Position numbers and translations under genes: made by a program
Source: Tachypleus tridentatus
Lineage: Eukaryota; Arthropoda; Merostomata; Xiphosura; Limulidae
Length of the DNA stretch: 64,000 bases
Assembly (NCBI RefSeq): GCF_004210375.1
Contig: NC_134830.1
Span: 12,710,001-12,774,000, forward strand
Reading direction: 5' to 3'
The notes under the pieces: generated by a model
Databases searched by the model: none
What the model was told of the DNA's origin: nothing
The model's input: only the letters and a program-made list of their open reading frames with translations
Shown here: positions 44,905 through 57,180 of the stretch, in pieces
Layout of the letters: each line of letters begins with the position of its first letter
Numbering within the stretch: position 1 is the first letter of the stretch

Positions 44905-44990
44905 ACGTAAAAACACTAGAAATCGGCTTTCGATACCCGTGGAGGGCAGAGCACACATAACCCATTGTACAGCTTTGCGCTTAGCTACAT
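44905..44990 (+). mobile_element. SINE-B copy, 5'-truncated
   Basis: CTAGAAATCGGCTTTCGATA begins the preserved part, followed by the tail with AACCCATTGTACAGC. Confidence 0.75.
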
Positions 44991-45189
44991 ATGAACAAAA
45001 GCACTAATAATAAAGTTACACAACGGTGATAATATGATGTAACGCATTAGTACAGACATATTAAACATTTCTTTGTAGCATAATAGTTCATTTTAAATAA
45101 CAAAACACCAATCATTAAATTTATGAACAATCACGTGTTCATAGTTCCAGTTTGATTCAGAATATAAAAATTTTAGTGAATAGAAGTTT

Positions 45190-45560
45190 CGTGCATTTTA
45201 ATGTTGTGTGTGATGTGTAGTTTAATGTTGTGTGTGATGTGTAGTTTAATGTTGTGTGTGATGTGTAGTTTAATATTGTGTGTGATGTGTAGTTTAATGT
45301 TGTGTGTGATGTGTAGTTTAATGTTGTGTGTGATGTGTAGTTTAATGTTGTGTGTGATGTGTAGTTTAATGTTGTGTGTGATGTGTAGTTTAATGTTGTG
45401 TGTGATGTGTAGTTTAATGTTGTGTGTGATGTGTAGTTTAATGTTGTGTGTGATGTGTAGTTTAATATTGTGTGTGATGTGTAGTTTAATGTTGTGTGTG
45501 ATGTGTAGTTTAATGTTGTGTGTGATGTGTAGTTTAATGTTGTGTGTGATGTGTAGTTCA
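45190..45560. repeat. 24-bp minisatellite, about 15 copies
   Basis: TTTAATGTTGTGTGTGATGT plus GTAG recurs every 24 bp with two T-to-A-type variants (TTTAATATTG). Because 24 is a multiple of 3, several frames stay open as 8-residue repeats; none looks like a gene. Confidence 0.95.
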
Positions 45561-45564
45561 ATTT

Positions 45565-46720
45565 CTAGATTCCCCATTTTCACTCGTTATTGAAAGAAAG
45601 AGACTGAACTTTTGAACACAGCTAACTATGTTTCTGTAATGAAGACCTGTCAGCAACATTTACATTAACAAGGGGAAGATTTCTAGTGATACTTTAATAA
45701 AACAACTAGTTTTACACCAAATATTTTACTTTCTCTAATCATTAACTTCTTTAACTTTTAACAAACAGGTTTGGTACTTCATCACTTTTACCATGTTAAC
45801 AAGCCAAACTTTAACGTTCAAAGTCCAATATTATTAATAAATGCTTCTTGGTTTCCTACAAACCAAACAAATACGACTTTATTTATTCCTCTGTTTTATT
45901 CAAAATTTACATCGAATGAAAACTGTGCTTAGCTCTCGTTTGGCTACAAACAAGAGTTGAATATGGTGAAACCGTGAAAGTGTACATATACAACGTTTCC
46001 AAAATATCAGAATACATTTTGTTATTAATTTGTAATGAAAAAATGTCTAATTTCACTATACTAATGCGATATATTAGCTTTCCAGGGTCTCATTAATAAG
46101 TCTAAAGACTTATAAAGCTAAAAATTGGGTTTCGATACCCCTGGTTGGCACAGCCTGACTGCCCGTTGTGTAGTTTTATAGTTAACAATAAACAAATAAA
46201 GCGATATATCGGTTTGTGGAAGTCTGAATATTATTAGTTACAGATGAATTATATCATATCTGATAAATTCCAGATAATCTAATGTGTTAAAATACACTTA
46301 CTGAGAGCCTATAACTCTAAAAATCAGATTTCGATAAAACAGATAGTTCAAGTTGTTTAACGGTAGGTGTTTTACTTTTTTAGTTGTTTTAATTTGTTTT
46401 ACTTCTAACTCGAGATTTACTGTGTTATTTCTTCAGGTCAAAGTGCACACAGGAGGAACAGTTAAAATGGTTTCTAAACTGTATTTAATTTTGTTATTAA
46501 AATAACATTTTACAAAAAATTTCTGGATTTGATGATAATTTCTTAACATAAAACAAATAAATTAGGATTTGTTACATTTATCATTAATTTAAAAAACGTT
46601 ATCTGCTTTTTTTATGTACTGGATTGTAAACATCATTTTTCAACAAACGTTTTGTTTTAAACAAGTACTTGTATTATATCATAAAATATGTATTAACAAA
46701 ACTTTGTTCTTTAATACGTT
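45565..46720. other. Sequence downstream of gene 2
   Basis: AT-rich with one or two decayed SINE-B copies. ATTAAA near 46483 (minus strand) is a possible but weak polyadenylation signal. Confidence 0.35.
46090..46195 (+). mobile_element. SINE-B copy, decayed
   Basis: TTGGGTTTCGATACCCC is the B box; the tail GCCCGTTGTGTAGTTTTA is diverged. A shorter, weaker copy may follow at 46300-46350. Confidence 0.65.
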
Positions 46721-46722
46721 TT

Positions 46723-46983
46723 TCAAACAATTCGTTGCACCGAAAGATGGTTGCGATTTGGTTGGTCAAGTTTTTCTGACGTCATCGTGAGCTCTTGGGC
46801 CTTAACAGTTTTTACCTCATATTCTTTAGTTGGTAAAGTTGAATGTGGCTCAATAGTTTTTTTCTTCTCTGTCACGGCTCTGAGAGAGAGGGACTCCAAT
46901 TGGATGAAGGGCTGTTCAACTGTGACGTTACAGACGTAAGAAAGAACCAATGAAAAAATGGTGTTCCCGAGAAACAAGTACAT
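46723..46983 (-). CDS. NRF-6-like gene 2, last exon
   Basis: The exon opens with a membrane helix homologous to the last exon of gene 1. A Lys/Glu/Thr-rich tail follows that gene 1 lacks. The frame is open to the stop. Confidence 0.83.
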   Translation of the reverse strand: MYLFLGNTIFSLVLSYVCNVTVEQPFIQLESLSLRAVTEKKKTIEPHSTLPTKEYEVKTVKAQELTMTSEKLDQPNRNHLSVQRIV

Positions 46984-47819
46984 CTGAAAAAAAAAACTTT
47001 AATTAAACATAATCTAGCGAATGTGATCATTGAAACTTCGTGAAAACCAAAGACGTAAGTTTATCCTATCGAACTTAATCACTGAAAATGTTGAGAAGGC
47101 CGAAGACTTAAGTTTAGCTTTGAAAACCGAAATTATCGTGCAGACTAAATTAAAGTTTATTTTCTCGAGTTTAATTGCTGAAAGCATTATGAAGAACGTA
47201 CACTTAAATTTAATTAGTTGGATTTGAAACTTGAGACAAAGAGAAATAACGAGCTTAATGTTTACTTAGTAAGACAAGTAAAAACTAAGGATGGAAATAT
47301 TTTATACATTAAGAAAATTCCAATCTGTTTAAACATTTTGATAACGAAATAATTTAAGGCAACAAGGAAACTAAAACTAACTTCTCTATGTGCTGCTATT
47401 TTGTTTTAAATTAAAGGAGACAAGACGCTTAAAAGGAATATATGCAATTATTTTTCATTTTCTGAAAATATTATCAACTCTAAAGACACAACGACCTATA
47501 ACGAATCCGGAAGAAAATTATAGATGACAGCAGTTTGTTTTCTACAGAAAATGAGCATGCTGATGGTGGATATTTTATCTTTTTAAAATGAACAATAAGA
47601 AAGAAACAAACACTTTCTGTGTAATACAATATCTCTAATGAACAGTTCTATGTTCCTTCTGCAGTGAAGGCTTTACCATTTCGAAATGACTAAGAAACAG
47701 ACGTTCTTGAAGAGATCCACGTCGATAGAACAGTACAAGTGGGTGGGCCAAATAGAAGCAGTAACTAAGGTTGCTTAGCGGTATGAAGATTTTAGAGGAT
47801 AGGAACTTGTTGATAATTC
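46723..47819 (-). CDS. NRF-6-like membrane protein, gene 2 (last two exons)
   Basis: Two minus-strand exons are visible. The first (47819-47677, 143 bp, acceptor TACTTTCAG, donor ATG|GTAAAG) reads FIPLSNLSYCFYLAHPLVL. The second (46983-46723, acceptor TTTTTCAG) starts MYLFLGNTIFSLVLSYV and ends with a longer hydrophilic tail of about 50 residues before the stop. Exon length and phases of the first match gene 1 exactly, so this is a paralogue. I did not find the preceding exon between 47.82 kb and the gap, nor in the sequence after the gap. Either the gene continues through unassembled sequence or only its 3' end survives. It points toward gene 1, with about 18 kb between the two stop codons. 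Confidence 0.85.
47677..47819 (-). CDS. NRF-6-like gene 2, penultimate exon
   Basis: The exon reads GIINKFLSSKIFIPLSNLSY onward to SHFEM, with consensus acceptor and donor. The IPLS-L-Y-Y-HP spacing is the family pattern. Confidence 0.87.
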
Positions 47820-50225
47820 CTGAAAGTAGAATAAGATAACGATCACTAAGAAACCTTTTATACATTAAACAACATTTCTTAATCCTCTAAACTCTAGTCA
47901 TCAGGTTTTGATGATCAAAGTTTAATGATTGAAACTTGTTAGGTAATGTAAATATAGTTTCTCATTCATTGAATGAAACATTTATTGTTGTACTAAAAAT
48001 CATTATTATTTATCTTGTTTTAAATATTTTAGTTAAAATTCCACAATGTTCCTTTAATGGCTAATTTTTGTTTTAGTGTAAAACTGTACTGTGTTCGCTG
48101 CGGGAATCGAACTCCAAATTCTAGCGTTATATACTCAGAGCTTCCAACTGAACCACTACGAGACAACGGTAAAAACTAACTTAATGAACTAATATTTTAT
48201 TTTTGTCGTTGTTAGTATAAATATCCTATAAGTGCAACTTACATATTTCTAAGAAATGTTCAGATTCGATACAAATACATCACATGACCATAGCTTTTTC
48301 AAAATACGAATTGCTAACATTGGTAAAGTTTAAATAAGAAGTTAACAAGCTTTCTATTAATTACCGACTAATGAGTTTAAACAGAAACGAAATAAACAGG
48401 AATCGTTATAAATAAATTACGCTATAATAGTGTCTCAACACTTACAATTAATAAACCAAATTGTACATATTTTACTTCTTGAAACAATTAAGAAAATTAG
48501 CTATATGTTACAAAAATCGCTACTCAGTACCCACAGTGAGCATAACTAAGTTGTGCAGGTTTGGGCTTAAAATTATGGAAAATAAATTAAAATCCGACAG
48601 TTAAAGTCCGTTGGTGTCGTTTAGTGGATGAACAGTAATCTTCAAAATGTCATGAAACATAGTTCAAGGCTATCTAAGGAAAAGTAGCTGCTTGTTACGT
48701 GTATTTTATTTAGACAGTAATTTTGTGTGACAAAGTCAAACAAGCTTACATATACGATACACTCAATATTCAATTTGGACATTAAGTTCAGCAACCCGAA
48801 AGCTCAGCTGACATTACTAACACGTTGATTCATTTTACCATGCTGTCTTAAAGAGCCTTCTAGCTGTTGGCGTGTTTCGTTTGTATTTAGATCACGTATC
48901 ATAACCTCAGCACCCAGCAACGACCACTTTATCCAGAGAAATTAAAAGCCAGGTAATAATCCATATACACAGATCATATTAAATAGAGTAGCAAAATTCT
49001 TTCAACTTGAATTAAATGAACTTTATCTTTCTTTTCGCAAGAGTAAACACAATACCCAAAGATATTATAAAAGCAGGCTGGAAAGGGATTTATTTAAATT
49101 ATACGTAATTGTCATCTTTTTATATGTAGCGCCATCTAGTATTTTGAATCTGAAGTATTTATTGTTTTACCAAAAGATGTCTAAGAGTTTTTAATAAAGA
49201 GAAATTTTGTACGTTTACACGAAAACAGTGTTAAATATGAGCTGCAACTAGAATTATCAGAGACGAACTCGCTCTTAAAGTGTAATTTATTCGTTCAATG
49301 ATTGTACTAGTTTTTCAAGTAACTGTCATGAAAAATATAAGTACTGCATCAAGTTACATTAAGAATAATTTCATGGTAAAGTAATACGTATTGTAACAGT
49401 TCCATATGCTTTCCCATTGAGTTCTGATGAAAAGATCATTATTTCAGCTCTTTCTTCTAAATTAGGCAACTTTCACAAATCGTCATCTCTTATTAACAGT
49501 CTTGGGTTAAGCCACTACAAAAACAGTTATCAATCCAACTAAAAATAATATATTAAACTTATGTTATAAGTGATTCCAATGCCAAACAGTTGTTCATATG
49601 AAGAAAATTATAGCAAAACATAGTCAAATATATTTCTATATCTTTCATCTCGGAGATAAATATGGTTATGTTATTGTAGTATTGATAACAACTTTCAATT
49701 TAAACGCTTAAAAACACGCAAAAAACATTAGGAAATAAAATATATTATTTAAATTTTTACAAAATAATTAAATCGGCAAAAATGAATGCTACTTAGCTAG
49801 AGAAGGCGTTCTCAGTAAAGACAACAGAACACATACAAGAAAAATCAAAAGTTTGTTATTGAATAATAATAGGTGTATATAATGTTATTGAATAATAGGT
49901 AGTTTTAATAACTCTAAATGGTTCAATGTTAGTCTGTAAATTAGATTCTTCCGAAGGAATATTGTGAGTTTGGTTGCATCTGTGTCTAGCCCAACTGAAA
50001 ACAAACATAAATAGGTGGTAATGTTTTTTGGTTTTTGATGAAGCACAGAAGTTGATACTTCTGTTTCTCGTTGAGATATTTGTATATCTTATACAAACCG
50101 ACAAACGTCGTTTGAACCAACGAAATAAAACTGTTATTACGCAGAAAACCAAAAAGGGTTTCAAGCATCTATTGGAGGATATAGAAATGAAAAACTACAG
50201 TACATATCGAATGGATTCTTGACTG
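47820..50225. other. Putative gene 2 intron or upstream sequence
   Basis: I searched the minus strand by eye for the preceding NRF-6-like exon (AWxxxLAW, FAC) and did not find it. One tRNA-derived SINE head lies at 48075-48165. Confidence 0.4.
48075..48165 (-). mobile_element. SINE-B-like tRNA-derived head
   Basis: On the minus strand TAGTGGTTCAGTTGG fits an A box and GTTCGATTCCCGC a B box. It is not a tRNA gene because the stems do not close. Confidence 0.6.
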
Positions 50226-50430
50226 TTTGTTCCATCCAACCACCAAGGATGTTCGTTAGAGCCCAACATACTCGTGTTCCGTATAACGACCAAGGATGTT
50301 CACCAGAATTCACCATACCGACCACCAGAGATGTTCTTCAGTACAAACTATATACATGTTATTTTCCACGACAAAGGATATTCATTAGAGCCCGCCATAT
50401 AGATATTTCAACAAACTACTTTCAACGTAG
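50226..50430. repeat. Degenerate tandem repeat, about 50-bp units
   Basis: CCAAGGATGTTC, CCAGAGATGTTC and CAAAGGATATTC recur with AGAGCCCAACAT-like right parts. Confidence 0.5.
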
Positions 50431-50890
50431 CTGCTAGGATTCACGGAACTTAGTTCAAATAAATTACGAGAATCGACCAACAAACTATCATTTTAAAGAA
50501 TATTCGTAATAATTTACAAATCTTATCAGTGTAAGCAGAACTCATTTTGGGTTGCTAAGTTCTGAACTGAACACAGGTAAGTATCAGTACAAAACTGTCA
50601 CGTTATATTACCTGGCTTATACCAAAATTAGAGCAAGAACTTTGTACGGAAACAAGATTTATCTGCTGAAAAACCCACAAGAGACAATATCCTTCAAAGG
50701 AACATTATGTTGAACTAAAGAATTAAGGCAGTGGAAATTATAAGTATGATTCGAATAAAGAATCTAACACTTCAATAGCAGCATCGAAATGACTGAGACA
50801 CCTTTGTTAACAAACAGAAACAACAGAAAGCAAATTGTTATTTAATTATTTGTTTTATATTATAGCTCAAAAGCTTTAAGCATTTTATTG

Positions 50891-51390
50891 NNNNNNNNNN
50901 NNNNNNNNNNNNNNNNNNNNNNNNNNNNNNNNNNNNNNNNNNNNNNNNNNNNNNNNNNNNNNNNNNNNNNNNNNNNNNNNNNNNNNNNNNNNNNNNNNNN
51001 NNNNNNNNNNNNNNNNNNNNNNNNNNNNNNNNNNNNNNNNNNNNNNNNNNNNNNNNNNNNNNNNNNNNNNNNNNNNNNNNNNNNNNNNNNNNNNNNNNNN
51101 NNNNNNNNNNNNNNNNNNNNNNNNNNNNNNNNNNNNNNNNNNNNNNNNNNNNNNNNNNNNNNNNNNNNNNNNNNNNNNNNNNNNNNNNNNNNNNNNNNNN
51201 NNNNNNNNNNNNNNNNNNNNNNNNNNNNNNNNNNNNNNNNNNNNNNNNNNNNNNNNNNNNNNNNNNNNNNNNNNNNNNNNNNNNNNNNNNNNNNNNNNNN
51301 NNNNNNNNNNNNNNNNNNNNNNNNNNNNNNNNNNNNNNNNNNNNNNNNNNNNNNNNNNNNNNNNNNNNNNNNNNNNNNNNNNNNNNNNNN
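50891..51390. other. Assembly gap, 500 N
   Basis: Exactly 500 N suggests a placeholder of unknown true size. Open frames reported across it have no meaning. Confidence 0.99.
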
Positions 51391-54055
51391 CCCCATATAC
51401 GGTATTACCTCCAGGAAGAAATGGGACAGGAAACCTGTTAATTTTAAAGAAATGAACTTGTTATTGTTAATTTGTAATTTTTCAATTTCAGTTAAAATGA
51501 GAGTTGTAAATATTTTTATATCAGTACATTCTAGGGAATACTGTAATTACTTTTAAAATAAAAAAGTAGAGGTTTACTAATTTTTTTGTCCTTGTCTTTT
51601 TTACAATAAACAATAATGTCCACCCAAACCTAGAAAAAGTCTTACAGTATTTCTGAATGCATTAAATATTTTACATTTTGCTACATTATTATGTTTGTAA
51701 TAACAGATTTTAGTTTAAATGTGTTGTTTAATACACAAAACAAGTTTGTGTTTTGGTCTGTTATTATGAACCTAGATTTTATATATTTTTTGTCAACTAA
51801 AATTACTAACATGTTTTTTCCTATTATGAACTTATAAATGCTAATTTAATTGTTTGCTTTTGTGGATATGAGATGTTAAAATTCTCTTGTTGAATTTATA
51901 TGGTGAATTTACTTTGTATGTATATTCATTATTTGAATTGTTCATAAATGTATTGAATCACTTCCACATTTAGAATGACAATCAGAACTTGAGATTCCGT
52001 GTTGACCTGAGGCACTGTTCTTATTTGTTTTGAAGTACTCTGTATTTGATTTCAAAGCTTCCTCTGTTGATCTTGTTTATATTGTTTGTGACATTAATGA
52101 ACCTTTTGTGATGTTGTAAATCCTTCCAGGAAAGCTGACTGTACATTATGTATATTATTTATTTTCTAAAGACTGTAGAATTAAATCCATATCTCACTGA
52201 TGTCAATCTTCAGTTTCAGTTTTATACAGTTGTAGAGGTTAATATAACACTTTAATCTGCAACACAAAATGGGAGGATTTCTTTTGGCCAACATCTTTGG
52301 TTGTAATGGAGTATAATTGATATAACTCTTATTTAAGTCCATGTGGTATCTTGTAGTGCTTGATAACCTAGTAGTGATATTTTAGAAATATATCACAAAG
52401 AAATGATACATATTGTTTTGATATCTTTCTGTGGGAAGTACCCTTGACAGTCGGTATTCTATTGAATACAGCTGTTGATCCTTAAGATTTTGATACATCT
52501 CTCAGTGCAAAGTGGCTGTATTGAGTTTATGTAACATGTTTATATTTCCTTGTTTTTGTATTAGGTAATAATTATTATATTTTCAGGCAATGTAGTATGC
52601 TTATGAAACTTTTACCAAATGGGTATGTTCATTTCTCACTGGCCTCTATCCAATACACTTTAAAACTAATACCAAATTTTGAATAAGGTTGACTGTGATA
52701 CAGCTTATAATACAAACATTTGTTTTGTTTAAGGTAATGACTTATGAGGAATTCAGATGCAAATTATATTCAGATCATTTGTCTTAAAGCTGTATGTGCA
52801 CAGGTTGTTTCCTTTACTGCTGAAATAACACTCTTAAAAAAACTTTTTAGGTTAAATAATAAATAATGTAAAATTTAAATCAATGTAAATAATCACAAAT
52901 AGCACTGCAGCCATATCGAAAATCTTTATATTTACATAAATATATATGTATATATAATCACAAAGTGAAATAATGATGTTCAAAACATTTTTTCCTCTTC
53001 CCGACTGCTGTATAATATTTATATTAATCAAAATTGCAGTTGTTTAAAAGTAGTTTATTCTATTCTTACAGTATAAAAAAATTGCTTAATGATACATTGA
53101 AAACTTTATTATTCTAAAAAAGAAGCTTACCATCCACTGATATTATAGCTATTATTTGATATTGGATTTGCCTATCTAAGTATTGGTGTCACATGTTTCA
53201 GTCTTTTATTCCCATTCTTAAATGCCCTTGGCAATATCTAGTTTTCAAATCTCAGACAGTGTAAAGCACTTATTCTCAATGAAGCATTGAGTATGGTTTT
53301 CTCCTGATGAAGTGTTGAACATTGTTCCATTATGGACTGAGATTTTCACATTGTCTTGCATATTTCCATTAACATATAATTTTGTTAAAACAACAACAAA
53401 ATGAACTAGATGTGATATTTTGTATATGAATTCCTGTATTGCTATTGTAACCACAGTAGCTAATTCAACCTTCCCTCTTCTTTCTTGTCATCTAGTATTT
53501 CTCTGGGTGGGGTCACTTTCAGTTGAATCTGTTCATGTTTTGATCCATTGGGAGATGGAGACACATTCAATCCAGGGTTTTCCTCAGGGACTCTTGAAGT
53601 TGTCTTTTATTGTTGATCCTAGTTATTCTGGAGATAATTTGGATTCTGTTTTCTGAGGTCTTTCTTTTCTTAAGTCAGCTTCTTAAGAGTCCAGTTTCAT
53701 CAAGCATCTCTTACTCTCTTTCTTCAGTTAGTCACTTAAGTTTGTGTGAGATTTTGTGGCTTTTCTTTTGTGCAAGTTCAGTGTACCTCCTTTGTTGGTG
53801 AAAAGGTGGGTGGGGACAATTTAGCTATTCCTCCTTGACCTGATATTTCTGTTTTATTATGTAATAGCATAGTCAAACCTTGTTTGTCTGTTTGTTTTGG
53901 TTTTTACTTCCAAATGGAGATGCATTTTGTTTCCACAGGCAAAAAAAAATTTTTTAAATGTGTGGGTTCCAGGATGGTTCACTATGAAACAATTACATTT
54001 TATTGCCTGCTTGATCCTTACTTGTACCAGGATTCCCCACCAAAAAAAATTGTTG
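51391..54055. other. T-rich sequence right of the gap, no gene recognised
   Basis: 51.4-53.4 kb is T-rich and lacks SINE-A copies. 53.4-53.9 kb is a little richer in G and C and may be old transposon sequence. Confidence 0.4.
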
Positions 54056-54059
54056 GTAC

Positions 54060-55367
54060 AATCTTTCCATTCCATTTATACAGATGGTTCCAAATCAGGT
54101 AACTCTGTGGGCTCTGCCATGGTTTGTTGTGGTTTTGTGGAGAGGCCCAGAGTCCCTCCCTACAGCTTCTGTGTTCACTGTTGAACTGTATGCCATATCT
54201 CTTGCCCTGGATCATATTGAAGCTAAGCAGTACCCAACTGTACTATTTATACTGACTCGCCAGTTCTCACTGGCCCTGAATTGCTTCACTGGCTCACATC
54301 CTGTTTTTGCTGATATTCAAACCGACTGGCTCATTCTCATTACATCTAATCTATCAATTTTTCTGGATACCAGACGCTGCTATTTGAATGAGCTTGAATA
54401 GACTTAGAATCTATCTGCTCTGGCATCTATCACCACTGTGCCTATTCTGTTATTTGACTATGGTCCCTATTCAAGGCTTGGCTCTGTGCCAGCTGGCAGT
54501 CAACTTGGAGTGAGCAACACAACTATATTGGACTTTAGCCGTCTAGCTTCTGTAGGTTCAGAAGAGAAAGTTGTTCTCAAAATTATGCATTGGTCACTGG
54601 TTTTTTTTCAATCATCATTTTCTTTTATCATGGAACTGATGTCACCAGTGTGTAACACTCAAATCACTAACAACATTTTACTGCCACCTATGCATAAACA
54701 TGTTCTGTCCCAAGGTTTTCCATAGCGTTAGAAGTGTTGTTGTTGTTGATGAGGACACTGTCCACCTTGAGTTTTAGTTTTTACCATCTTTTTTACATTT
54801 AAGGGTGTTTGATATTGTGGTCTTTTAAGAGTCTCAAGTCTCTCTAGTCTCAGTTTTGAATGGGTGGCCAATGACATGGCCATGATGTCCCAGGACTGGA
54901 AAGACCAACTTAAGGTGACTAATGAACCTGTTTGAACGAACCACCGTTTGAACCAGCGGTTGTTGTCCTAGCGAGTTATTATTAAAATTTTACACGCTTT
55001 AAAACTTTTATTACTTTACCTTTTGATAATGGCTGTAATGACACATAACCCGAAACAGGACTGGAAAGGCTAACTTCAGGTGACTGTTGGTGTTCTTGTA
55101 CTTCTGTTAGTCTTCCTGACAGGTTATGATTATTACCATTATGCTAGAAAGTCCTTACAACTTCTCTTACTCTGCTTTCTCTTAACATTGTAGACCAGGT
55201 GTCAACATTGGTTTTATGCTTATTCTGTTTTCAATGTTTTGTTTTTACCTTCATTTCATTTTATGAATTTTACACATTTACTTTATTTTTAACCTTTACC
55301 AGATGTTTGGTGCAGATAGCCTAGCTTTTTTGTGCCATAAAACACTAAATCAACCAACCAACCAATC
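54060..55367 (+). mobile_element. Second LINE copy, 5'-truncated
   Basis: It starts in RNase H (IYTDGSKSGNSVGSAMVCCG) and continues through the C-terminal region, both 3' UTR hairpins and the tail, ending in (ACCA)n near 55367. Frames are broken in several places. It is the same family as the 21-27 kb element but clearly diverged. Confidence 0.88.
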
Positions 55368-55369
55368 TG

Positions 55370-57180
55370 ACCTAGATGAGGGTTGTTGAATTGGTTAGAG
55401 TGAGGTCATTACTATTGATAGACACCTCATATTCTTTCAACTGCAGATGCATGGGTACTTTAGGTTCTAGTATTGAAGTTGGTCTTGTGATTATACCTCC
55501 ACTTCCATTATTCTCTCAGCTTGTGGTTTTTACTTATCTTAACATTGTAGATTTTCATGTTATCAGTGTTACTGGTCGGTGGGTGGTAGTGACAGTTGGT
55601 TCTGTTCTGCTGGGATATTATTCCTGTTTGTTTGTTCTTGTGCCTGGGATAGGGGAGATTGGTGGACAATTGTTGCTCTTATCTAACCCATTCTTTGATC
55701 TTGGGTCCATGGTGGTGCCGCTCACTCTTTGTTGGCTTTCTTAACCACAGGTGTGTGGTGTCCAGGTTTGAGGTTGCTGAGGCATTTCTTCACATTCTCA
55801 TAGTGAGTTAATTTTGTCTACAGGGATCAGACTCTACAGTTCAGGGATTTAGCCTTGGTTTGGTGTCAGTGCCATATATCTCTGCCACGCTTCACAGATT
55901 TTCATCATGTTTCAAACCCAACTCAATCATCTCCCATCCAGCTCCCATGAAATGGGAAGGTGGACTTACCTACATGATGGTTCTATCTCTCTGAGTTTGT
56001 GAGCTTCCTTTAAATCTTGAATTTTGGGGATGAAGACACCTGCTACATCTTCAGTTTCAGTGCAACTAATGGATCCAATCTCAATGCATTGATCTCCCTA
56101 GTCTCTTTCATCAACTTAGCTGATGGTTGGTCTAGCTTATTGTTATGTGCATGTGTGTAGTGTGTGTGTGTGTACATGTCTCACTTCCTCTGTATCTTCA
56201 CAGACTTCTCCTCTTTTTTTTAACATTCATTACACCCCAGATTTTACTATTGGGACTAGGAGTCCCCACCAGTTTCCAGTTATTGAGTGGTGAACAGATG
56301 CTATTCCTTCAGAGTGTTACAGTATGTTCTGTCACTCTTGGAAAAGAGGGCAGAGTTGGGGTCCCTGTTACCCAGGTTTCTGAATGTTTTCCCAGATGTC
56401 ATTAGGAGTGGTACCAGCCTGTGTAGATGCCAACTCATCATATCAGTTCAGATTTGACACAATGCTGCCTGATTGGGGTGGGCATGGTCCTTCTCTTTGA
56501 TCATTATCAGCTTAATATATTGTTCATGGAAGAAAGTCCTTATAATTTCAAATGAAAACTGGTACTGTTCTAGGTGCTTGATTGAGTACAGTACTTTTCC
56601 CATAATTCTTTGGGCAAGTGAAATACTGCTTGCCCACATGGTTGGGGTGAGGATGAGTGCTCGTAATTACAGATTTAATGAGATATGTTTATTTGGTTGA
56701 GTAAGTTGTACAATCCCATCATTCTGAATCTGATGTTGTGGAGGAGGAAGTTTGTGTTGCTTACTTTCTTCTTATCTTTCTGTGGGTTTGTAATACATCA
56801 TTCTAGGGCTATAGGTTTGGATGCACTCAAAAGTATATTTATATATAACACTGCAGTGAAATAGCCTTAGCAGCCAACATTGGATATAGGTACTAAGACA
56901 ATCTTAATTCTAACCATGAGTTTTGGAACATTGGCTATCTTGTTGCAGTTGGCCTATAATATGATTACTACTGTGTTTTTGTCCACTCTTGATACAGGAA
57001 ATATGTTCTGGATGCAGTGTGGTTTCCCAGTTGTACACCACATTTATCATGGTACACTCCTGTTCTGTGCAGATGCTTTTGTATGGGATAATGCCTGCAG
57101 CAGCCTCTCAACTTTCTCAATGTGGGGTTCTGGCTATAGTCTCATTGAATAATAATTATGTTTTGAAGTAAACATTTTAC
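55370..57180. other. GC-richer stretch, possible old mobile element
   Basis: The stretch is less AT-rich than the DNA on either side and has short open frames without motifs I recognise. A GT run lies at 56150-56175. I cannot assign it. Confidence 0.3.

Noticed and set aside
45157-45593. Open frames of 130-136 codons with 8-residue repeats on both strands
   Set aside because: They are translations of a 24-bp minisatellite; the unit length keeps every frame open.
49856-50222. Open frames of 60-102 codons on both strands
   Set aside because: No recognisable motif and they overlap each other in opposite directions.
50860-51556. Open frames across the N block
   Set aside because: They consist almost entirely of unknown residues from the assembly gap.
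55376-55744. A 122-codon hydrophobic open frame
   Set aside because: No start context, family motif or splice support; composition follows the T/G-rich strand.
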